Shown here: positions 18,744 to 26,697 of the stretch, in pieces | Numbering within the stretch: position 1 is the first letter of the stretch | Layout of the letters: each line of letters begins with the position of its first letter | Assembly (NCBI GenBank): GCA_041748615.1 | Contig: JBGTCY010000177.1 | Coordinates: forward strand, 1-64,000 | Length of the DNA: 64,000 nt | Direction of reading: 5' to 3' | From: JBGTCY01 sp041748615 | GTDB taxonomy: Bacteria; Bacteroidota; Bacteroidia; Chitinophagales; CAIOSU01 | Made by a program: the position numbers and the translations under genes | Notes under the pieces: model-generated | Seen by the model: only the letters and a program-made list of their open reading frames with translations | Database searches by the model: none | Told to the model about the DNA's origin: nothing

Positions 18744-18885
18744 AGCTTATAGCAGCGCCTACACGCAAGCATGGGTTTTCCCACTTTGGCGGAACAGGCT
18801 GTGCTTCGTAGGACAGGAAAGTGATAAAAGTTTTCCGCACGTGCGGAATTCAGTGTTAAAATCCGTGCCAGCGTGTAGCAGCGAA
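18744..18885. repeat. inverted-repeat element with 16-bp palindrome
   Basis: Between the convergent P-type ATPase and glycosyltransferase genes. The arms CTACACGC (18759-18766) and GCGTGTAG (18871-18878) are inverted. TAGCAGCG occurs as a direct repeat (18750-18757 and 18876-18883), and a perfect 16-bp palindrome, TTCCGCACGTGCGGAA, sits at 18833-18848. There is no ORF. It could be a folded recombination site, a small mobile element or a bidirectional terminator. Confidence 0.55.
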
Positions 18886-18988
18886 ATGTTGTCAAAATAG
18901 CATCTGTAATTTGAAATATCTTCTAATCAGATTGTTGACTTTAGGCGTCAGATGTATGCAGAAGCTGACTTGAAAATTATGGAGCTGT

Positions 18989-20974
18989 TCATGAAACCGT
19001 GTAGCCGACCTCCCTTCCCAACTCCTTCCACCCATTCCAGATAATTTTTAAATCGCTGTAGGCATCATAGTCTTTGGCATACAAAAGATTGAGCCGCTTT
19101 GCAGCGGAATCGCTGATATTTTTAGTGATGAGAGCATCAATGGGATTCAGGATGCCCGGTTTAATTTTTGGCAATACATAATTTCCGTTTTGTAGTACGT
19201 TACCGGCATAACCCACCCATGTTTTTGAGCCTGATAAAACCATCCCCCAATTTTTAATAAATCCCCAAAAGTTTTTAATCAAAAAAATATTTACCGGAAG
19301 CAAAAAAATGAAGCTGCAGCACAACGCGATATCTAAGAATCGCTTGTTTCTTCTGTTCATCGGTGAGGAGATGGCAAGATTCACGTCAATGGCAAACAAG
19401 TCGCCCGCTGAGTTTTTTGAATTGCTGCCAATGATGCTCGCGCTGTTTTCCGGAACGATTTTGTAATTCAGTTCCGGTCCGTTTTCCAGCATTGCCGTGA
19501 TGATTTTTTTTGCGGAAACATGCTTGCTGCAAAAAATAATTTCATCCACATCATATGTGTTTTTAATTTCCGCCAACTCATCGTAGGCGCCAAGGCAGTG
19601 CTCGTCTTCAACCGCTTTTCCATTGGGCGAAACATACCCGATGAAACGATAATCGCTGTCGGCATGGGTGAGCAACGCCAACGCGCGCTCCGCCTCTTCT
19701 TTATCCCCCACCACCACCATGCGGTGCGATGATTCATCCGTAACACCTGATTTTTTGCCAAACAACATTTTCAAAACCAACCTCAACCCCACCATCGAAA
19801 ATACCGCCCATGCCGCACCGAGTATTATCATCGCGCGGGAAAAGCGCAATGATTCAGGCAGGAACGCGTAGAAAGCGGCAATCAGTAATGAGCCTGTGAG
19901 CAAACCTCTGACTAAGCGGTGGTTTTTTACAGGCTTGTCATAACCGCCACTCAGGTAAACGGAAACAAGCCAAAAGAAGATATATCCCGGTACGATGTAC
20001 AACATGTATTCGGGCGGATAATACTCGGGAGCATTTTTGATATTGGACGCCCAGAAATTTTTGATGAGCAGCATCCCGGCATATAGCAGCACAGCGTCCG
20101 CAAAGGGCAGCATGATTTGCCCCAGCGCTCTTTTGAAAAAAGCGGCAACCGCGCTCAGGTAAACCGCTACGGCAATCACGATGGAGTATATTTTCGCCTG
20201 CTGTGAAGAAAAATGTTTTTTCGCGAAAATCAGCATCGCGTTGTAAAACATCTTCACATAATTCAGGCTCCCGCGCTTGGTGCTTTCCCCCTTGTAGTGA
20301 ATGATTTGTGTTTCGGGGAAATAATAGTTTTTATATCCGGCTAATTTGATGCGATACGAGAGGTCAACATCTTCTCCGTACATGAAAAAAGTTTCATCCA
20401 GCAGTCCGATAGTGTCGAGCGTTTTTTTTCGAATCAGCATGAACGCGCCCGACAACACATCCACTTCATGCGTATCGTTTTCATTCAAAAAACCAAGATG
20501 ATACCTGCCGAAAGTTTTTGATTTCGGAAAGAGCGCGGACAGTCCGGTGATTTTATAAAACGAAACCGCGGGCGTGGGCAGTGAGCGTTTTGATTCCGGC
20601 AGAAAAATTCCCTTGCCGTCAATCATGTTCACGCCCAGCGCGCCCGCTTCGGGATGCGCATCCATAAAGCGCACTGTTTTTTCCAGCGTGTCTTCCTGCA
20701 GCAATGTGTCCGGATTCAGCAGCAACACAAATTCGCCTTTCGCGATTTTGATTGCCTGGTTGTTGGCGATGGAGAATCCTTTGTTTACTATGTTCTCAAG
20801 CAGCGTGACTTCGGGAAACCGGCTTTTCACCAATGCCGCTGAACCGTCAGACGAAGCATTGTCCACCACGATGATTTCAGCCTCCAAATTTTCGGCTGCT
20901 TTTTTCACTGAAGCCAAAGCCTGCTCCAGGAAATATTTCACATTATAGTTGACGATGATGATGGTGAGCTTCAT
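18989..20974 (-). CDS. family 2 glycosyltransferase fused to a membrane/Rossmann sugar-transferase-like region
   Basis: From the ATG at 20974 (an in-frame ATG at 21001 adds nine unlikely residues), the first 260 residues are a GT2 rhamnosyltransferase-like domain: TIIIVNYN at the start, VVDNASSDGS, LLNPD, and EDVDLSYR near the acceptor site. The rest has about four membrane helices (residues about 270-400), then a Rossmann-like segment (RMVVVGDKEEAERALALL) of the kind found in polyprenyl-phosphate sugar transferases, and another hydrophobic stretch. The catalytic C-terminal transferase domain of WbaP-type enzymes is not evident. It probably transfers a sugar at the inner membrane for cell-surface polysaccharide. 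Single gene. Confidence 0.85.
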   Translation of the reverse strand: MKLTIIIVNYNVKYFLEQALASVKKAAENLEAEIIVVDNASSDGSAALVKSRFPEVTLLENIVNKGFSIANNQAIKIAKGEFVLLLNPDTLLQEDTLEKTVRFMDAHPEAGALGVNMIDGKGIFLPESKRSLPTPAVSFYKITGLSALFPKSKTFGRYHLGFLNENDTHEVDVLSGAFMLIRKKTLDTIGLLDETFFMYGEDVDLSYRIKLAGYKNYYFPETQIIHYKGESTKRGSLNYVKMFYNAMLIFAKKHFSSQQAKIYSIVIAVAVYLSAVAAFFKRALGQIMLPFADAVLLYAGMLLIKNFWASNIKNAPEYYPPEYMLYIVPGYIFFWLVSVYLSGGYDKPVKNHRLVRGLLTGSLLIAAFYAFLPESLRFSRAMIILGAAWAVFSMVGLRLVLKMLFGKKSGVTDESSHRMVVVGDKEEAERALALLTHADSDYRFIGYVSPNGKAVEDEHCLGAYDELAEIKNTYDVDEIIFCSKHVSAKKIITAMLENGPELNYKIVPENSASIIGSNSKNSAGDLFAIDVNLAISSPMNRRNKRFLDIALCCSFIFLLPVNIFLIKNFWGFIKNWGMVLSGSKTWVGYAGNVLQNGNYVLPKIKPGILNPIDALITKNISDSAAKRLNLLYAKDYDAYSDLKIIWNGWKELGREVGYTVS

Positions 20975-21082
20975 GGGGTGATGAAAGGCGGAATCGGGCA
21001 TTCAATCAATACGAAGATAAACCCGAATTATTCTCGTTCGCGATAAAAATTGCTATTTGAAAAATGATGCATTCATCAATGT

Positions 21083-21167
21083 GCAGTTCTAAAAATTGCT
21101 CTTTTTGATTGCCTTATCCCTTGCCTTCTCCAAAGGAGAAGGAGATAGAGGTAATTTTTAGGACTGC
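21083..21167. repeat. 85-bp terminal-inverted-repeat element
   Basis: 17-base ends (21083-21099 and 21151-21167) are inverted copies with two mismatches. The centre is a perfect CCTTCTCC/GGAGAAGG hairpin with an AAA loop (21124-21142). It is non-coding and lies in the recR-glycosyltransferase gap. It looks like a small MITE- or REP-type repeat. Confidence 0.6.
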
Positions 21168-21214
21168 CCGAATGAAAGAAGAAAAGAAACCTGAAACTGT
21201 CTGAAAATTTCGTT

Positions 21215-21835
21215 TCACCCTTTCACCAAAAAACTTTCGTATGGAATCCGGTTGACCAAAGCGCGGGCGAGGGTGATTTCATCCGTGTATTCCAACTCGC
21301 CCCCGACCGAGATACCGCGCGAAATCGCGGTGACTCTGATGTTCAGCGGAGTGATTTTTCTTGTAAGATAAAAAATGGTGGTGTCACCTTCCATCGTGGG
21401 ACTGAGCGCCATCACGATTTCGCGCACCTGATTTTTTTGAAGCCGCGCGATGAGCGATTCGATATTCAGGTCATCCGGTCCGATGCCGTCCATCGGAGAG
21501 ATAATCCCGCCCAGCACATGATAGACTCCGTTGAAGTGGTTGGTGTTTTCCACCGCCATCACATCGCGCAGGCTTTCCACCACACAAATCAGCGAACGGT
21601 CGCGCCTGGGGTTCGCGCAGATATTACAAATGTCCGAATCCGATACGTTGTGGCATTCGCGGCAAAACCTGATTTCATCGCGCATCCGCATCACGGCTTC
21701 GCCTAATTGAACGGAGCGTTCTTTGGGCTGCTTCAATAAGTGAAGTACCAGGCGCAACGCGGTTTTTTTCCCGATTCCGGGGAGCTTAGAAAATTCATTG
21801 ACCGCGTCTTCAATCAGTTTGGAAGGAAAATTCAT
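21215..21835 (-). CDS. recR: recombination mediator protein RecR
   Basis: RecR works with RecO/RecF to load RecA at gaps. 206 residues is typical. The order is complete: N-terminal helix-hairpin-helix (FSKLPGIGKKTALRLVLHLL), the four-Cys zinc finger (CRECHNVSDSDICNIC), the Toprim domain starting LICVVESLRDVMAVE, and the C-terminal ISVGGELEYTDEITLARAL segment. ATG start at 21835. Confidence 0.96.
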   Translation of the reverse strand: MNFPSKLIEDAVNEFSKLPGIGKKTALRLVLHLLKQPKERSVQLGEAVMRMRDEIRFCRECHNVSDSDICNICANPRRDRSLICVVESLRDVMAVENTNHFNGVYHVLGGIISPMDGIGPDDLNIESLIARLQKNQVREIVMALSPTMEGDTTIFYLTRKITPLNIRVTAISRGISVGGELEYTDEITLARALVNRIPYESFLVKG

Positions 21836-21910
21836 GGATTTCAGTGTAGTGAGCGAATTTAGTTTTTTCAGAGCAGGCTATTTTTTATTCTTATTGCTTG
21901 GGTGTATGAT

Positions 21911-22001
21911 TGTGTCATGCCGGACTTGTTCCGGCATCCCCATGTGCTTGTAAACAGCGGGGGATTCCGGCATAAAGCCGGAATGACAACTGTGCAATTT
22001 G
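21911..22001. repeat. MITE-like palindromic repeat, copy 1
   Basis: Built from ATGCCGGAC...GTTCCGGCAT and ATTCCGGCAT...GCCGGAAT arms and ending in GTGCAATTTG (21992-22001). It is an inverted relative of 26117-26221, with which it shares the CAAATTGCAC end, the GACAAC/GTTGTC segment and the GGGGAT...ATCCCC pair. It lies between recR and dgkA. A short fragment of the same family is visible near 23730-23750. Confidence 0.65.
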
Positions 22002-22088
22002 ACCTACACCCACAAATTTTTAAACCCTGTCGCTCTTCAAGGAATTTGATTATTTTGACTGTTGAATTTTAACATCCGTTTACCGCTT

Positions 22089-22475
22089 ATGTTTTTTTCC
22101 GTTTTTAAAAAGAATATCAAATCATTCGGTTACGCCATCAAAGGTATTTTGCATCTTTTCTCCTCTCAAAAAAACATGCGGATACACTTCGTCATCGCGG
22201 TCGCGGTGATTCTATCCGGATTTTATTTCAAGATTACCGCTGCGGATTGGAGCTTAGTCGTCATTTGCATCACATTGGTGTTTTTTGCCGAGGCAATCAA
22301 TACCTCCATTGAATACCTGACCGATTTGGCGCACCCGGATTTTCATCCCCTTGCCGGTAAAATAAAAGACATCAGCGCGGGGGCGGTTTTATTAGCCGCG
22401 CTGGGAGCCGCTGTGGTCGGGTTGATAATTTTCTCAAAATATTTAACGGACATAGTTGAAAATCTCCGATTTTGA
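22089..22475 (+). CDS. dgkA: diacylglycerol kinase (DagK family)
   Basis: A small inner-membrane kinase that phosphorylates diacylglycerol or undecaprenol. From ATG 22089 the protein has 128 residues; a TTG at 22062 would only add a non-conserved prefix. Family signatures are the amphipathic N-terminus (SFGYAIKGI), the helix VIAVAVILSGFYF, the catalytic stretch FFAEAINTSIEYLTDL, KIKDISAGAVLLAALGA, and three membrane helices. It is a single gene followed 35 bases later by the RRM gene on the same strand. Confidence 0.92.
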   Translation: MFFSVFKKNIKSFGYAIKGILHLFSSQKNMRIHFVIAVAVILSGFYFKITAADWSLVVICITLVFFAEAINTSIEYLTDLAHPDFHPLAGKIKDISAGAVLLAALGAAVVGLIIFSKYLTDIVENLRF

Positions 22476-22510
22476 TTTAGCTTTGTCCTTCATTTATTTA
22501 TTTATTTTTC

Positions 22511-22762
22511 ATGAATATTTACATTGCAAACATCAGCTTCCGCGCAAAGGAAGACCATCTGAAAGAATTATTTGAACAATACGGTGAAGTGGCTTCCGTG
22601 AAGATTGTCACTGACCGTGAGACGGGCCGAAGCCGCGGCTTCGGTTTTGTTGATATGCCCAATGATTCTGAAGGCAGAGAAGCCATCTCCAAACTCAATG
22701 GCTTTGAATTCCAGCAGCGCAATCTCGTGGTGAACGAAGCGAGACCCGGCAAAGCAAGATAA
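22511..22762 (+). CDS. RNA recognition motif (RRM) protein
   Basis: An 83-residue single-RRM protein. RNP2 is IYIANI at residues 2-7 and RNP1 is RGFGFVDM around 42-49, with the expected beta-alpha-beta order. Such small RRM proteins are common in Bacteroidota (and cyanobacteria) and bind RNA. The C-terminal tail EARPGKAR is basic and short. Its targets are unknown. Confidence 0.93.
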   Translation: MNIYIANISFRAKEDHLKELFEQYGEVASVKIVTDRETGRSRGFGFVDMPNDSEGREAISKLNGFEFQQRNLVVNEARPGKAR

Positions 22763-22860
22763 TTCCCGCACTTATCTCGACAGGTAACATAAATGGTACG
22801 ATGATTGCTCGTAGCCATGATGCTTTTTATTTGCTTAATTTTAAACAAACACATTCGTTT

Positions 22861-23601
22861 ATGAAAACCGCAATCATCCTGACTTTTTCCGCCTTGTTTT
22901 ATATCCCCTCCGTTTTTGCAGGGAATACCTTTGAGGGTAACATGATTATCACCACCGAAAACGGGGGGAAAGCGGCCGGGAAAATGACGCTTGCCGTTAA
23001 AAACGATTTAATCGCCATCAATCCCGGTTCAGGTCCTCAATCCATCCTGAATGTTTCAACCGGGGATTTTTTAACCGTCATTAACCAGGGCGGTCAGAAA
23101 ATGGTGATGAAAATGAATATCGCGCTGCTTGGTGATTTGGGAGAATTACCGTCTTTCATGGGTCCGTTTGCGGGTTACATCGGAAAGACCGGCAAAGAAG
23201 CGGGCACCTCTGAAGTTGAGGTTGCCAATGAAACCAAAGTAGTGAATGGCTTTAAGTGTAAAAAATACACGATTAAAGACAAAGACGCCATCACCACCAT
23301 TTGGGCAACGCAGGATGTACCCTTCAGCCTTGCGAATTTGTTTGACTTGCTGAAAGCTCCCAACGGACAACATCAGGGCTTGAAATCTTCTTTCCCCGTT
23401 CAGGCAAGCGTGAAAGATTTAAAAACCAACGAAGTGAGCAACTACGATATTAAAGTGGAGAAAAAATCATTGGAAGCGAATTTATTCGAAGTACCCAAAG
23501 AATACATGGTAATGGATATGACACCTCTGATTCAGCAAATGTTTCAAAGTGGCGACCCCGCCCAAATCAAATCTATTTTAGACCAGTTTCTGCCGAAGTA
23601 G
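22861..23601 (+). CDS. secreted DUF4412-domain protein
   Basis: From ATG 22861 there is a signal peptide (MKTAIILTFSALFYIPSVFA). An upstream ATG at 22801 would place 20 polar residues before it. The mature protein (about 225 residues) has a first strand pattern GNMIITTENGG, then VVNGFKCKKYTIKD, VWATQDVPF-like and FEVPKEYMVMDM elements that fit the DUF4412 lipoprotein/LolA-like beta fold. No lipobox Cys follows the signal, so it is periplasmic or secreted. Function unknown. Confidence 0.78.
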   Translation: MKTAIILTFSALFYIPSVFAGNTFEGNMIITTENGGKAAGKMTLAVKNDLIAINPGSGPQSILNVSTGDFLTVINQGGQKMVMKMNIALLGDLGELPSFMGPFAGYIGKTGKEAGTSEVEVANETKVVNGFKCKKYTIKDKDAITTIWATQDVPFSLANLFDLLKAPNGQHQGLKSSFPVQASVKDLKTNEVSNYDIKVEKKSLEANLFEVPKEYMVMDMTPLIQQMFQSGDPAQIKSILDQFLPK

Positions 23602-23906
23602 GTTTTAGGGCGGTTTTTTAAACTTCATTTTCCTGCGCTTAATCTGCCAATCTGTGGCATAATGTGTTTGTAATTGAAATTGAACAATTAACAATTAACA
23701 ATGGACTATGGACTGTAACTAACCCAAGGGGATGCCGGAACAAGTCCAGCAATATCTCAACTTTAAACATCAGACTTTGAACCTTAAACTCCCTTCCTCC
23801 CCCGGAGGTAAGACACCACAATCGCGAAACGCTATTAATCAAAGCAAGGCACAGACGTACGAAGCGAGCGCAAAAAAAAATTACATCCGTAAGAAGTTGG
23901 CAAAGA
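23602..23906. other. convergent intergenic gap with repeat fragments
   Basis: Contains a 23-base segment (23637-23659) repeated with two mismatches at 32368-32390, tandem AACAATTA units near 23685-23700, a GGACTATGGACTG fragment, and a GGATGCCGGAACAAGTCC fragment of the MITE-like family. No supported gene. Confidence 0.55.
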
Positions 23907-25880
23907 TTACTTGTCCACCGAGCTTTTCACTTTCAATCCTTCGGGTTGTTTGACCACAACGAATTCGGTGCGCCTGTTCAGTTGATGTTCCTCTTCGGTG
24001 CAGGGCACATTGTTGACACAATGATTCACCGGCACTGACTCTCCGAAGCCTTTGGCTTTGATGAGCGATTTGTTGATGCCTTTTGAAACGATGTAGCTCA
24101 CGGCTGATTCCGCACGTTTTTGGGAGAGCCACATGTTGTAAGTATCGGAACCGCGGCTGTCGGTGTGTGAGCGCAATTCCACCACCATGCCGGGATATTT
24201 CTTCATGAAATCTACGAAGCGGTCAAGCTCCTTTGCCGCATCGGGGCGAATATCATATTTGTCGAAATCGTAGTAGATATTTTCGAGCTTAATCACCTCT
24301 CCCACAGAAATGCGCTGCATTTCGAGTACCATCTCAATGGTGTCTTTGTCCGGCTGGTGTGTTGAGATTTCTTTCGGGCTGATGAGGAACCATCCGTACT
24401 TTTCCGAAGTGACGATAAAATCCTGTTTCAGCGGAAGGTCGAAGATGAATTTTCCTTTGTTATCGGTCGTGGCGGAATCAATAAATTCAGCGGGAACCTG
24501 CATGAGCCTGACCAACGCATCGGGGATGGGTTCGCGGGTTTTCTTGTCAATCACCTTGCCCAGCAGGACAACTTTTGATTTTTTGTCAAAGGCATAAATA
24601 TCATCATCGCCACTTCCACCCGGGCGGTTAGAAGAGAAAAATCCGTTGATGATATCCTCATTGTAAATCAAACCGAAATCATCGCGGTGTGAGTTGACGG
24701 GATAACCGACATTGGTGACATTGCCCCATTCGCCATCGGTTTTTGTCGCGGAGTAAATATCAAGTCCGCCAAAACCTTCGTAGCTGTCGGAAGCAAAAAA
24801 GAGTGTTCCGTTTTTGTGCATGAACGGGAACACCTCATCGCCTTTCGTATTGACGTCTTTACCCAAATTTACCGGAGGAGAAAATCCATCATCCTTGATT
24901 CTGACATAGTATAAATCCTGACCGCCCCGGGCGTCATCATGCGGCATGTCGGAGGCGAAAAACAAATATCTGCCATCATGCGAAAGTGTGGGATGACCCA
25001 CGGAATATTCATCGCTGTTGAAAGGTAGGTCAAAGATATTTGTCCATTTGCCGTCAACGAATTCAGCGCGAAACACTTTCAGCTTCATAATCCCTTCCTT
25101 GCTCTTTTTCTTTTTCTTGATATAGTTGTTGCGGGTAAAATACATGACGGTATAAGTCGAGTCAAAGGCGACCGGTCCTTCGTGATATTCTTTGTTCACA
25201 TGACCTTCCAATGGAACCGGGGTGGTGAAGCCGGTATCTGTTTGTACAGAAATAAAAATGTCGAGAAACGGACTGCCCGACCACAAATTATCAATCTTGC
25301 CGGTGCCGCGTGCCGATGGAAAAACAATGGCGCTGTCGTTTTTGAAAAAAGTTGGACTGAAATCTGAAACCGGAGAGTTATGCGGAAATTCACGGATAAT
25401 AAATTTAGAAGAATCGGCAATCCATTTCGGAATCAGGTCAATGCCATCCGCAAGGCGTTTGCCGCGCGGGTCGGTGGAATCGGCTTTAGCATATTCAAGG
25501 TAATATTTTTTCGCTTCATCATATTGCTGTGCAGTGCGTAGCATTTGCGCGTAGTAAAATTTCTGAATCGCTGTGTGCCCGGGCTGGCTGACCACTTCCG
25601 CGTACCATCTCAGAGCGTTTTCATAATCACCGGTAATCCGGTAAACATCCGCCAACTTTCCGAGCGCTTTGATATTGTCAGGGCGCTTGTTTAAAACTTT
25701 TGTGTAACCTTTGATGGCTTTTTCAAATTGGAATAGTGAAAATGCCTTGTCGGCTTTTCTCAGTTTTCTGCCTTGCGCGTTTGCATCGGAAGTGGCAACA
25801 ATCATCAAGACTGAAAGAAGAAAACAAACTAAAATTTTGTACAGGAGGCTGAACGAATGGGTTGAGTTCGGGTAATTCAT
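23907..25880 (-). CDS. OmpA-family outer-membrane protein with TPR and PD40 repeats (PorE-like)
   Basis: 657 residues. Signal peptide to about residue 35; tetratricopeptide repeats (about 38-130: FEKAIKGYTKVLNKRPDN, ALRWYAEVV, YDEAKKYYLEYAK); WD40-like PD40 beta-propeller (about 165-425, with YSVGHPTLSHDGRYLFFASDM and PFMHKNGTLFFASD blades); a carboxypeptidase-regulatory-like beta domain (about 435-510); and a C-terminal OmpA domain binding peptidoglycan (YDFDKYDIRPDAAKELD, ELRSHTDSRGS, RAESAVSYI, NRRTEFVV). This order is that of PorE, a type IX secretion component linking the complex to the cell wall, but close paralogs exist in the same genomes, so the symbol is left blank. It probably acts in the periplasm and outer membrane. 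Confidence 0.88.
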   Translation of the reverse strand: MNYPNSTHSFSLLYKILVCFLLSVLMIVATSDANAQGRKLRKADKAFSLFQFEKAIKGYTKVLNKRPDNIKALGKLADVYRITGDYENALRWYAEVVSQPGHTAIQKFYYAQMLRTAQQYDEAKKYYLEYAKADSTDPRGKRLADGIDLIPKWIADSSKFIIREFPHNSPVSDFSPTFFKNDSAIVFPSARGTGKIDNLWSGSPFLDIFISVQTDTGFTTPVPLEGHVNKEYHEGPVAFDSTYTVMYFTRNNYIKKKKKSKEGIMKLKVFRAEFVDGKWTNIFDLPFNSDEYSVGHPTLSHDGRYLFFASDMPHDDARGGQDLYYVRIKDDGFSPPVNLGKDVNTKGDEVFPFMHKNGTLFFASDSYEGFGGLDIYSATKTDGEWGNVTNVGYPVNSHRDDFGLIYNEDIINGFFSSNRPGGSGDDDIYAFDKKSKVVLLGKVIDKKTREPIPDALVRLMQVPAEFIDSATTDNKGKFIFDLPLKQDFIVTSEKYGWFLISPKEISTHQPDKDTIEMVLEMQRISVGEVIKLENIYYDFDKYDIRPDAAKELDRFVDFMKKYPGMVVELRSHTDSRGSDTYNMWLSQKRAESAVSYIVSKGINKSLIKAKGFGESVPVNHCVNNVPCTEEEHQLNRRTEFVVVKQPEGLKVKSSVDK

Positions 25881-26263
25881 TTTTTTATCCTTTAAAGATA
25901 AGCATGTTGGTTAACGCAATATTGGGAAATATCAGTTACAGTTAAAAAGATCAGCGGTATTGTAATATTAATATTCAATTTTATACACTAAACCAATTCT
26001 TTTTTACGGAAAAAACAAGTATTTGTTAGAGGGGGGCAAGCGTAACGTAAGACAAAAAAAAATTTAATCAACAAAAAGTGAATTGACCATTGTCTTTCAT
26101 TCACGGTGTATAATGACAAATTGCACTGTTGTCATGCCGTCCGCCTATTCTGGCGTGACGGAATCCCCTGCTGAATGCAAACAGATGGGGATGCAGGATC
26201 AAGTCGGCAAAGTGCAATTTGAAAAAAATGCTGAATTTCAGAAGGGCTGATAAGAAAACCAAT
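25881..26263. other. AT-rich gap upstream of the OmpA-family and membrane-protein genes
   Basis: A divergent intergenic region of 383 bases. The left half is AT-rich and presumably holds the promoter for the OmpA-family gene. The right part is the MITE-like element at 26117-26221. No coding potential seen. Confidence 0.5.
26117..26221. repeat. MITE-like repeat, copy 2, with perfect 10-bp terminal inverted repeats
   Basis: Ends are CAAATTGCAC (26117-26126) and GTGCAATTTG (26212-26221), exact inverted copies. The interior has ATGCCGTCC...TGACGGAAT and GGAATCCCC...GGGGAT pairs. It is related in inverse orientation to 21911-22001, which keeps only one of the two ends. At 105 bp it is non-coding and too short for a transposase. 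Confidence 0.7.
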
Positions 26264-26686
26264 ATGCGAAAGATTATTGATGCTTTGACATTACCTAAAA
26301 GACTTTTTTTGATTGATGGATTTGGAGCTTTTATGACCGCTCTTATTTTATTTTCAATTTTGAGACCACTGAATGAATACATTGGAATGCCCAAGAGTAT
26401 TCTTACGATTCTTTCAATAATAGCATTGGCATTTTGTGTTTATTCAGTAAGTTGCTTTTTTCTCGTGAAAAAAAATTGGAAGCCTTTTCTAAAAGCTGTA
26501 AGTATTGGCAATTTAATTTATTGTTGCTTGACGCTTGGACTTATTGTTTATTATTATCCTCAACTAACTATTTTGGGACTAACCTATTTTTTGCTCGAAA
26601 TCTTTTTAATCTGTGGGCTTGTTTTCATTGAGATGTATATTTTGACATTAATTAGTAGAGCGAAACAGATGACGATTATTAACTAA
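26264..26686 (+). CDS. four-helix membrane protein of unknown function
   Basis: ATG 26264 gives MRKIIDALTLPKRLFLIDG. An earlier start at 26219 would be inside the MITE-like repeat and is rejected. 140 residues with about four hydrophobic segments (18-36, 45-68, 78-97, 103-128) and no catalytic motif. The segment FLIDGFGAFMTALIL recurs in unnamed small Bacteroidota membrane proteins as far as I recall. It lies 11 bases upstream of the secreted hydrolase but has no evident functional link with it. Confidence 0.65.
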   Translation: MRKIIDALTLPKRLFLIDGFGAFMTALILFSILRPLNEYIGMPKSILTILSIIALAFCVYSVSCFFLVKKNWKPFLKAVSIGNLIYCCLTLGLIVYYYPQLTILGLTYFLLEIFLICGLVFIEMYILTLISRAKQMTIIN

Positions 26687-26697
26687 AATTTTAGCCG

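Noticed and set aside
23732..23953. 73-codon open frame between the DUF4412 and OmpA genes
   Set aside because: It runs through repeat fragments into the 3' end of the OmpA gene; no protein signal.
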